Below, in pieces: positions 56,955 to 64,000 of a stretch of 64,000 nt of DNA. The stretch's first letter is position 1. Each line of letters starts with the position of its first letter. The DNA is from Trichormus sp. NMC-1 (GTDB lineage Bacteria > Cyanobacteriota > Cyanobacteriia > Cyanobacteriales > Nostocaceae). The translations under genes and the position numbers were made by a program. The notes beneath the pieces are model-generated. The model ran no database searches and was not told where the DNA came from. It saw only the letters and a list, made by a program, of their open reading frames with translations. The DNA is taken from assembly GCF_001858025.1 (NCBI RefSeq), contig NZ_LZQD01000002.1, positions 948,572 through 1,012,571 on the forward strand. Direction: 5' to 3'.

Positions 56955-59120
56955 ATGCTTCAGTATCCTCACTTAGAAAAAGCCTTAAAACATCATTTTG
57001 GTTATGATCAATTTCGCCCTGGACAAAGGCAAATTATCGAAGATGCGCTGCAAAATCGTGATTTAATGGTAATAATGCCCACAGGTGGGGGTAAATCTCT
57101 GTGCTTTCAATTACCCGCACTCTTAAAACCAGGTTTAACAGTGGTGGTGTCACCGTTGATAGCTTTGATGCAAGATCAAGTGGAAGCACTGCGAAATAAC
57201 AACATTTCTGCCACATTTCTGAATAGTAGTCTCAACGCCTATAAAGTTCGCTCTCGTGAAGAAGCGATTATGAATGGTAAAGTAAAATTACTTTATGTCG
57301 CCCCAGAACGCCTGATTAGTGACCGATTTCTCCCGCTTTTAGATGTAGTTAAAGAAAAAGTCGGGATTTCTACATTTGCTATTGATGAAGCCCATTGTGT
57401 CTCAGAATGGGGACATGATTTTCGCCCAGAATATCGACAATTAAGATTATTAAGGAAACGCTATCCTGATGTGCCTACTGTTGCGCTGACTGCTACCGCT
57501 ACAGATAGAGTCCGGGCTGATATTATTGAACAATTAGGATTAAAAAAACCCAGTATTCACATTGCTAGTTTTAACCGCCAAAATCTTTATTATGAAGTTC
57601 GTGCTAAAAGTAACCGCGCTTATGCTGAATTATTAGAAATAGTTAGAGAAAATGAAGGTTCAGGAATTATCTATTGTTTAACTCGGAAAAAAGTTGATGA
57701 AATAACTTTAAAATTACAAAATGATAAAGTTTCAGCTTTACCTTATCATGCTGGATTAAGTGATGAAGAAAGAGCAAAAAATCAAACTCGGTTTATTCGG
57801 GATGATGTGAGGGTAATGGTAGCGACAATTGCCTTTGGTATGGGCATTAATAAACCTGATGTGCGGTTTGTAATTCATTCTGATTTACCCCGAAATTTAG
57901 AAAGTTATTATCAAGAATCAGGTAGGGCTGGGAGAGATGATGAACCTTCTAGATGTACACTGTTTTTCAATTATGGTGATATTAAAACTATTGAATGGAG
58001 TATTAATCAAAAACCAGATCCACAAGAACAATTAATTGCTAAACAACAATTACGTCAAGTCATTGATTATGCAGAAGGTACAGACTGTAGACGCACAATT
58101 CAATTAGGTTACTTTGGTGAAAGATTTCCTGGAAATTGCGGAAATTGTGATAATTGTCGCTATCCCAAACCTGTGCAAGATTGGACAATTGAAGCTATGA
58201 AGTTTTTATCTTGTGTGGCACGGTGTAAAGAAAGATATGGAATGCTTTATATTATTGAGGTGTTGCGGGGTGCAAAAAGCCAAAAAATTGCCCTCAACGG
58301 ACATGATCAACTGTCTACTTACGGGATTGGGAAAGATAAGACTGTAGATGAGTGGCGGATGTTAGGGCGATCGCTCTTACATCAAGGTATACTAGAGCAA
58401 ACCGCTGATGGTTACTCGGTTTTGAAGCTTAACGCCCTTAGTTGGGAAGTAATGCGAAAACAGCGTCCAGTCTCCATTGTGGTTCCTGTAGCGCAGAAAA
58501 TTTCCTTCAACAGGGGAAATATCAAAGCCGCAGAGGTAGAAATTCTGATGCACAGATTGCGATCGCTTCGTAAACACATCGCTGATGAACAATCTGTCCC
58601 ACCTTACGTCATCTTTCATGATTCTACCTTGAAATTAATGGCGCAAGTACAGCCCAGAACTTTATATGAATTTGGCGAACTTTCTGGGGTAGGTAGTCAC
58701 AAATTAGCCGAATATGGCGATAAATTTTTGGCAGAAATTCAAGCCTATCGTCAAGAACAAGGTTTACAGCCATCAACAGCTAATCAAGTAAATTACTCAC
58801 AGGTTAATAACTTTCCTTCTGATACAGAATTAACAACACTTCAGTTATATCAGCAGGGTTTTAGTATTGAAGAAATTGCTCAAAAACGCAATATTCGCCC
58901 TACCACAATTATCCGTCATTTGGCAGATTTAATTGAGAAAAATCAACCTGTAGATTTAAGTCAATTAGTAACTCTAGAACATCAACAAAAAATTTGGCAA
59001 GTTCTAGAAGTCCTCGGCGATATTGCCCTGACACCCATTCGGGATTATTTAGGTGAAAGCTATAGTTTTGATGAAATTCGCTTAGTGCGAGGAAAGTGGA
59101 GACGAGAAAAACTTAAGTAA
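56955..59120 (+). CDS. recQ: ATP-dependent DNA helicase RecQ
   Basis: 3'-to-5' helicase for recombination and fork repair. 721 residues: Walker A in PTGGGKSLCFQLP, DEAH box in IDEAHCVSEWGHDFRPEYRQ, motif VI in QESGRAGRDDEPS, a zinc site (CGNCDNC), an RQC winged helix and an HRDC domain (about 525-605). A C-terminal helix-turn-helix segment (LQLYQQGFSIEEIAQKRNIR) is the RecQ-like HTH found in some bacterial enzymes. Complete and normal. Confidence 0.96.
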   Translation: MLQYPHLEKALKHHFGYDQFRPGQRQIIEDALQNRDLMVIMPTGGGKSLCFQLPALLKPGLTVVVSPLIALMQDQVEALRNNNISATFLNSSLNAYKVRSREEAIMNGKVKLLYVAPERLISDRFLPLLDVVKEKVGISTFAIDEAHCVSEWGHDFRPEYRQLRLLRKRYPDVPTVALTATATDRVRADIIEQLGLKKPSIHIASFNRQNLYYEVRAKSNRAYAELLEIVRENEGSGIIYCLTRKKVDEITLKLQNDKVSALPYHAGLSDEERAKNQTRFIRDDVRVMVATIAFGMGINKPDVRFVIHSDLPRNLESYYQESGRAGRDDEPSRCTLFFNYGDIKTIEWSINQKPDPQEQLIAKQQLRQVIDYAEGTDCRRTIQLGYFGERFPGNCGNCDNCRYPKPVQDWTIEAMKFLSCVARCKERYGMLYIIEVLRGAKSQKIALNGHDQLSTYGIGKDKTVDEWRMLGRSLLHQGILEQTADGYSVLKLNALSWEVMRKQRPVSIVVPVAQKISFNRGNIKAAEVEILMHRLRSLRKHIADEQSVPPYVIFHDSTLKLMAQVQPRTLYEFGELSGVGSHKLAEYGDKFLAEIQAYRQEQGLQPSTANQVNYSQVNNFPSDTELTTLQLYQQGFSIEEIAQKRNIRPTTIIRHLADLIEKNQPVDLSQLVTLEHQQKIWQVLEVLGDIALTPIRDYLGESYSFDEIRLVRGKWRREKLK

Positions 59121-59195
59121 CTTTATTGCTATTTAATTTTAGCATATATGGTGCGATCGCTGATATTTTTAGTCTGAGAATAAGCATTGCATGAA

Positions 59196-61328
59196 TTATT
59201 GAATACTTAAGAAATCCTCGGACTTTAGGACGAGGAGGTTTGGGTTAAACTCTCCGTGAACAGTGATTAGTAAAGCTTGTATTAAAGCCTGTGCTTTTAG
59301 GAGTATCTCTGCAAATTCCGCTGGCGGCTCAGATAAAGCCACAATACCACCTCCCACACCGATAGAGGTTTCATGGGGAGTTATGAGTGCAGCGCGAATC
59401 ACAATATTCAAATCAGCTGCACCATTGAGCGCCAAAAACCCAATTGCACCAGAATAAATCCCCCGTGCCTCTGGCTCTAATCTATCAATAATTTGCATAG
59501 TTCTAATTTTTGGCGCACCAGTCATGGAACCGCCAGGAAAAGCCATGCGGATACAGTCAGTTGCTCCCATATTTGGACGCAAACGACCGCGAATAGTAGA
59601 TACAAGTTGATGTACAGTCGCATAGGTTTCCACATCCATTAAGTGAGGAACATGAATACTACCAACTTCGCAAACTCGACCTAAATCATTGCGTAACAAA
59701 TCGACAATCATCAAATTTTCAGCGCGGTCTTTTTCGCTATTACGCAAAATTTCCCGCAAAATAAAATCTTCTTCAGGAGTTTTTCCCCTAGCCAGAGTTC
59801 CCTTAATAGGCTTAGTTTCTACCCAGCCTTGAGAATCAATTCGTAAGAATCTTTCTGGAGAAGAACAAGCAACAGCAATATCACCAAAACGCAGAAAAGC
59901 TGAATAAGGTGCAGGATTAATTCGGCGTAAAGTCCGATAAAATGCAAGTGGTTCAGGAATAGTTTTTGTATACAATTTATTAGTCAAGCAGACTTGATAA
60001 CTTTCCCCTTCATAAATTTCTTGTAAACATTCTTTAATATCATCTATATAATTTTTGTAATCACGACTTAATCGGAAGATCACAGACTCCTGACTTTGGG
60101 GAAAAATTGGCGGTAACGGTGGTAGTTTACGAAGTTGTTGTTTTGTTGACTCAAACCAAACTTCTGCTAAATGGAATTCATCTTTTTTCGTCAGACATAA
60201 AAGATAAGTTGTTTTTTCTTGGTGATCAAATACAATAATTTGGTCAGCTAAGATAAAAATTGCATCAGGAAGAGATGAAGAATGAATTAATTTTGAGCCA
60301 CATTCTGCCTTCAGCTCATAACCGAAATAACCAACAAATCCGCAATTGAAATCAAAAGGTAAATCATCAGAATTGCAGGATCTTTTCTCAAGTTCTTTTT
60401 TAAGATAATCAAAAATACTTTCTATACGATGTGTGACTTTACCTGATTGCGTAATCGTTAATTCCTGACCTTGGGTACAGTACTCCACCACCTGACTATT
60501 TAAACCACTTCCAGCACCCATAAAAGAGAAGCGAGCTAGACCAGGTTCAACTCTGCTACTATCAAGCCAAAAGGCATTTTTTTCTTTTCCAAACAAATGC
60601 ACAAATACCTGTTCTGCATCAGGGTAGATATCTAGTTTTTGACTCAAAACAGTAAATTGCTGCTTTAAATCTTGAGCAGGATAGCTAGTTGAAATTAGAG
60701 AATTATCTTTAAATTGTCTTGGGTGATCAGAAATTAATTGTTGTTGATAAAATTGTAAAGTAATTTTTTTAAAGTTTTCAAGAATATTTTTACCATATTC
60801 AGTGCAAATTGATTCAGGATGAAACTGCACACCCCAAAATGGTAAATGACGATGACGTAAACCCATTACAATTCCTTCTTCAGTCCAAGCAGTTTTTTCT
60901 AGACAACTTGGTAAATCTTCAGAAATAATCAATGAATGATAACGTACCACAGAGAAACTTTTAGGAATTCCCTGAAATAACTCCAAGCTATTATGATAAA
61001 TTTTGCTCAATCTTCCATGTCTAACTTCGGGTGCATGAATCACCTTAGCACCATATAAATAACCTAGTCCTTGATGACCAAGACAAACACCAAGTAAGGG
61101 GACATTTATATTTTGGATTACCTGCTGACAAATGCCGAAGTCTTGAGATTTTTCTGGACGACCGGGACCAGGAGAAATTACTATATTATCAAATTTTAGT
61201 TGCCTTAATTCGTCCCAATCAATTTGATCATTATGAATTACAATAGGAGGCTGTCCATTTACTTCGGCAATCAGCTGATATAGATTAAATGTATAAGAAT
61301 CGTAGTTATCAATAATCAGTGTTTGCAC
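59196..61328 (-). CDS. pabB: Fused aminodeoxychorismate synthase (PabA-PabB)
   Basis: 710 residues. Residues 1-195 are a class I glutamine amidotransferase (IDNYDSYTFNLYQL, SPGPGRP, catalytic Cys in GVCLGHQGLG, VQFHPES); about 240-690 are the chorismate-binding domain. The signature ETKPIKGTLARG with Lys marks aminodeoxychorismate synthase (folate pathway); anthranilate synthase would have PIAGT. The amidotransferase-synthase order is that of the fused enzymes in fungi and plants. Makes 4-amino-4-deoxychorismate for p-aminobenzoate. Confidence 0.93.
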   Translation of the reverse strand: MQTLIIDNYDSYTFNLYQLIAEVNGQPPIVIHNDQIDWDELRQLKFDNIVISPGPGRPEKSQDFGICQQVIQNINVPLLGVCLGHQGLGYLYGAKVIHAPEVRHGRLSKIYHNSLELFQGIPKSFSVVRYHSLIISEDLPSCLEKTAWTEEGIVMGLRHRHLPFWGVQFHPESICTEYGKNILENFKKITLQFYQQQLISDHPRQFKDNSLISTSYPAQDLKQQFTVLSQKLDIYPDAEQVFVHLFGKEKNAFWLDSSRVEPGLARFSFMGAGSGLNSQVVEYCTQGQELTITQSGKVTHRIESIFDYLKKELEKRSCNSDDLPFDFNCGFVGYFGYELKAECGSKLIHSSSLPDAIFILADQIIVFDHQEKTTYLLCLTKKDEFHLAEVWFESTKQQLRKLPPLPPIFPQSQESVIFRLSRDYKNYIDDIKECLQEIYEGESYQVCLTNKLYTKTIPEPLAFYRTLRRINPAPYSAFLRFGDIAVACSSPERFLRIDSQGWVETKPIKGTLARGKTPEEDFILREILRNSEKDRAENLMIVDLLRNDLGRVCEVGSIHVPHLMDVETYATVHQLVSTIRGRLRPNMGATDCIRMAFPGGSMTGAPKIRTMQIIDRLEPEARGIYSGAIGFLALNGAADLNIVIRAALITPHETSIGVGGGIVALSEPPAEFAEILLKAQALIQALLITVHGEFNPNLLVLKSEDFLSIQ

Positions 61329-61382
61329 TCAAAAATCCCCTTTGTATCTTCTGTTGGTAAATTGCGTCTTTATCAGGAAAAA

Positions 61383-62306
61383 TTAACTCACTTCATCTAC
61401 AGGTAAGACATCATGAAAATGGTTATAGTCAACATAGCGATTTCCATCAGGCGTGTGGTGCATAATATCAACAAATCTACTATTCCATAAAATCTCATTA
61501 GCACCATAACTATGACGAGCATGAACAATCTGTGCCACAGTTTCATCAATACCACTAACAGAAACCATCAATAAAGTATTGGTGTGAGTTAGTAATTCTG
61601 CCGTCATGCCATAGAGAGGGCTAGACTCATCAATAATATGCATTACTAGCCAGGATAAAGAGAAATTAGGTGTCTGATTGCGTAAAAGTTTGAGATCATA
61701 AATTCGCCGCATGGAATATCCTTCGACTGTGATTTCGTCACGCATTAAATACATCCGCATCTGTGCTTCTAAAATCATATTCCGGCGCTGGTTAGCGGTA
61801 CGAAATATCAGGGTGGGGACTCCTTCATGGAGTGTGATCACAGCTACACGACTAAATATTACACGGGCAGTTGGTCGAGAGAAACGAGCAAAGGCTAATC
61901 CTGTCATCACCGCAATTCCCACCACACCAATCATTGCTTCAATAGTGACAATGATATTGGCATACGTTGTTTTTGGATACATTGCACCGTAGCCAATAGA
62001 TGCCAATGTTTGCACACTGAAGAAAAAGGCATCTGAAAAAGAACCTGGTTGAGCATTAGCTATACAATCTCCTCCTAGCAAGTAGGCAAAGGCAAAAAAA
62101 GCATTAATAACCACATAAAAAATACAAGCTAGAAGCAAGAAACCAAGCCAGGGAATCGTGAGGAGCAAATGATAAGGATCACGCCAATAAGAATGCCATG
62201 CACCCATACCCATGATCTCAAATTGTCCATTGTGGATCTTGATATGAACTCGCGGGATTATACCTTTTTTTTGCTTCCTGGACTGTCTCTGCAATCGAAA
62301 TTTCAT
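61383..62306 (-). CDS. KirBac-type inward-rectifier potassium channel
   Basis: 307 residues: a basic N-terminus, slide helix WRDPYHLLLTIPW, two membrane helices (about 50-75 and 115-140) around the pore loop with selectivity filter in TLASIGYGAMYP, and the cytosolic immunoglobulin-like Kir domain (about 150-295). Tetrameric K+ channel. Separated by 24 bp from the divergent MFS gene and by 54 bp from pabB on the same strand. Confidence 0.94.
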   Translation of the reverse strand: MKFRLQRQSRKQKKGIIPRVHIKIHNGQFEIMGMGAWHSYWRDPYHLLLTIPWLGFLLLACIFYVVINAFFAFAYLLGGDCIANAQPGSFSDAFFFSVQTLASIGYGAMYPKTTYANIIVTIEAMIGVVGIAVMTGLAFARFSRPTARVIFSRVAVITLHEGVPTLIFRTANQRRNMILEAQMRMYLMRDEITVEGYSMRRIYDLKLLRNQTPNFSLSWLVMHIIDESSPLYGMTAELLTHTNTLLMVSVSGIDETVAQIVHARHSYGANEILWNSRFVDIMHHTPDGNRYVDYNHFHDVLPVDEVS

Positions 62307-62330
62307 GGGGAGTAACCAAAAGCATGATGA

Positions 62331-63575
62331 ATGGTAGTATGGCTAGATATGAATGCAGCTATAAAGCACAAACCTGATAGTTATTTATTCCTGATGAATC
62401 GCAATTTTTGGATTATTGCTTTAATTGCCTTTGTGAACTCCCTGAGTTTTACAATTTTAATTCCCATTATCTATCTTTATGGCAAACAATTTGGTCTGAG
62501 CGATTTCCAAACGAGTTTATTATTTTCCGTTTACTCTATCGCTCAGTTTTTCGCAACTCCTGTGATTGGTAAATTGTCCGACCGTTTTGGACGTAAGCCT
62601 TTACTAATCATCAGTTTAGCGGGAACAGTCATCGCTAACTCCATAGCTGGAACTGCAACAACTGCGGGACTGCTTTTTTTCGCCAGATTTTTAGATGGTA
62701 TCACCGGTGGTAATGCTTCTGTTGCCCAAGCAGTAATTTCTGATATCACCAGCCCAAAAAATCGCGCTCAAGCGTTTGGAATTTATGGGGCTGCAATGGG
62801 TTTAGGCTTTGTCTTAGGGCCAGCTACTAGCTTGTTAGCACAACAGTTTTCTTTGGGGGCTGCTTTTTTAGTTTCTGGTGCAGTTGCGTTTGTCGCTTTG
62901 TTAGTGACAATCTTCTTCTTACCTGAAACTCTCCAAAATCAAGCTACCAAATCTAAGAACATTTTTGATTTAGGCTTAGGAAATTTAATTAAAGGTTTAG
63001 CAATGCCGGGAGTGGGTATTTTGCTCTTCATTAATTTTTTAACGGGAACAACTTTTACGATGTTTACCTATGCTTTTCAACCTTACTTTATTCAAGTTTT
63101 AGGTCAAAATAGTAAGTCTTTAACATTGTTGTTTTTATTATTTGGCATCTTAGCTGTGATTATGCAAACCTGGGGAGTTTCTGTGATGAGTAAGAAAATT
63201 GATGTTGTTAAAATATTATTTTTAGGGTTGTTTTTTCGGAGTTTTTCATTTGCTTTGATGCCAATTTTTCCTAATATTACTTATTTTGTGATTGTCAGTA
63301 TTATGTTTTCAATATTTAATTCTTTAGTCCAACCGATGATTAGCACGTTAATTTCTCTCAATGCTCAACCACAAGATCAGGGAACTGCATTGGGTTTAAA
63401 TGCATCTTATTTAAGTATTTCTAATGGTCTTGGCCCTGTAATTGCTGGAGTTATTGTCAAACAATCTCATCCCATTACCTATGGCTATCCTTTATATTTA
63501 GCAGGATTTTTAACATTTTTTGTTTTAGTTTTTGCAATATATAATCGGAGAAGATATACACCTAGTCATGGGTAA
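62331..63575 (+). CDS. MFS transporter (drug-efflux type)
   Basis: 414 residues with 12 membrane helices. The motif GKLSDRFGRKPLLII between helices 2 and 3 and the helix-5 motif GAAMGLGFVLGPATS are those of the TetA/Bcr-like proton-driven efflux group. ATG 62331 is used; an ATG at 62349 is equally possible. Substrate unknown. Confidence 0.9.
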   Translation: MVVWLDMNAAIKHKPDSYLFLMNRNFWIIALIAFVNSLSFTILIPIIYLYGKQFGLSDFQTSLLFSVYSIAQFFATPVIGKLSDRFGRKPLLIISLAGTVIANSIAGTATTAGLLFFARFLDGITGGNASVAQAVISDITSPKNRAQAFGIYGAAMGLGFVLGPATSLLAQQFSLGAAFLVSGAVAFVALLVTIFFLPETLQNQATKSKNIFDLGLGNLIKGLAMPGVGILLFINFLTGTTFTMFTYAFQPYFIQVLGQNSKSLTLLFLLFGILAVIMQTWGVSVMSKKIDVVKILFLGLFFRSFSFALMPIFPNITYFVIVSIMFSIFNSLVQPMISTLISLNAQPQDQGTALGLNASYLSISNGLGPVIAGVIVKQSHPITYGYPLYLAGFLTFFVLVFAIYNRRRYTPSHG

Positions 63576-63593
63576 TTGATAATTCATAAAAAA

Positions 63594-63610
63594 GGTGGGC
63601 AATGCCCACC
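63594..63610. terminator. Palindromic hairpin after the MFS gene
   Basis: Arms GGTGGGCA and TGCCCACC around one base, preceded by an A-run and followed by CTAAAAATAA. It lies between convergent genes and may end both transcripts; the same palindrome core occurs at 11718-11732, so it also belongs to a dispersed repeat family. Confidence 0.55.
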
Positions 63611-63624
63611 CTAAAAATAACTAC

Positions 63625-63660
63625 TATGAAAACTTTTATGAAAACTTTTATGAAAACTTT
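63625..63660. repeat. 12-bp tandem repeat, three copies
   Basis: TATGAAAACTTT three times in a row; the last copy overlaps the end of the DUF2382-like gene, so slippage would alter its last residues or stop. Confidence 0.85.
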
Positions 63661-64000
63661 GGTTGTTGACTGTGAGAACAGCGGTTAAACCATTCTTGAT
63701 ACTTTTGCTGTTGGGACTCATTTTCTAGGATAATTGCCAATTTTATTTTCTGGCATCCATGATTTTGTTCCAGAGCGATCGCATTTAAAAGTAAACTAGC
63801 AATTTTTGGGGAACTCAACTCACCACTGACCATGAAATTACTGTCAAAATTTGTAAATTGCGGTATTTCTCCTATGGTTAACTCTACACCGGAAATTTCA
63901 CCTTGACTTAAATCAATTTCTGCTAGTTGTTTATGCTCTGGACTAACTTGTTCAACAATCAACTTTTCCCGGCGGACAGGAACTTGTATCATGTGAGTTT
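63648..64000 (-). CDS. DUF2382-like protein, probably cut by the window edge
   Basis: At least 114 residues. The stretch MIQVPVRREKLIVEQVSPEH matches the repeat of the DUF2382 domain (stress proteins with PRC-barrel partners), which in the family lies inside a longer protein. The frame stays open through the last bases of the window (...THMIQV), so the ATG at 63992 may be internal and the N-terminus lie outside. The C-terminal 60 residues are specific to this protein. Confidence 0.6.
   Translation of the reverse strand, partial: THMIQVPVRREKLIVEQVSPEHKQLAEIDLSQGEISGVELTIGEIPQFTNFDSNFMVSGELSSPKIASLLLNAIALEQNHGCQKIKLAIILENESQQQKYQEWFNRCSHSQQPKFS

Overview
The window is a chromosome segment from a filamentous, heterocyst-forming cyanobacterium (Nostoc/Anabaena-like, Nostocales). 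The reasons are: the photosystem I genes psaF-psaJ-psaL in one cluster, a HetZ-like regulator followed by a patU-like gene, paired AMIN-domain amidases of the AmiC1/AmiC2 type, a Tic22-like protein, solanesyl diphosphate synthase, many GCGATCGC (HIP1) octamers, and several 7-bp short tandem repeats between genes. Identifications come from reading motifs and translated proteins; no database search was run.

Layout. 0.1-5.7 kb: hemB, a leftward reverse transcriptase of the defence-associated (unknown-group/Abi) kind, a tandem pair of small HTH proteins, and pdhB behind a rearranged, duplicated leader that carries a 132-bp piece of secD. 5.8-8.8 kb: secD-secF and a small membrane protein. 8.9-14.3 kb: GNAT acetyltransferase, degenerate histidine kinase, tsaC, a Uma2 nuclease gene framed by 65-bp inverted repeats, prmC and Tic22. 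14.7-19.7 kb: tRNA-Pro, a SNAT/NSI-like GNAT, a decayed gene-poor stretch, an ACT-like protein, an alpha/beta hydrolase and tsaD. 19.9-22.3 kb: psaF, psaJ, psaL, then gmk and remA. 22.7-36 kb: a transglutaminase-like membrane protein without catalytic residues, the hetZ-patU locus (patU broken by three in-frame stops), sds, a possible structured RNA, murI and the two amiC genes. 36.7-44.7 kb: cation/proton antiporter, an EVE-domain pseudogene, a SIMPL protein, ssb, mreBCD and ribD.

45.2-55 kb is the accessory part. It holds a methyltransferase of the DNA-phosphorothioation-associated family with a duplicated flanking domain, an M15-peptidase-like neighbour, a pentapeptide-repeat protein, and a near-perfect 2.4-2.6 kb tandem duplication carrying a DUF72 gene, a ribbon-helix-helix/molbindin fusion and a DUF427 gene. 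55-64 kb returns to ordinary genes: a GT-C-like membrane protein, recQ, a fused pabA-pabB, a KirBac potassium channel, an MFS transporter and a DUF2382-like protein cut by the window edge.

Working together: the AmiC amidases, MurI and MreBCD all concern the murein wall; in filamentous species AmiC enzymes make the septal nanopores through which cells exchange metabolites and the signals read by HetZ/PatU patterning. TsaC and TsaD serve t6A tRNA modification, SecDF serves protein export, and HemB, PsaF/J/L and Sds serve the photosynthetic apparatus. The most notable observations are the patU reading frame with three stops, the Uma2 gene inside inverted repeats, the methyltransferase/M15-like pair, the RHH-molbindin fusion within a fresh tandem duplication, and the patchwork pdhB leader.
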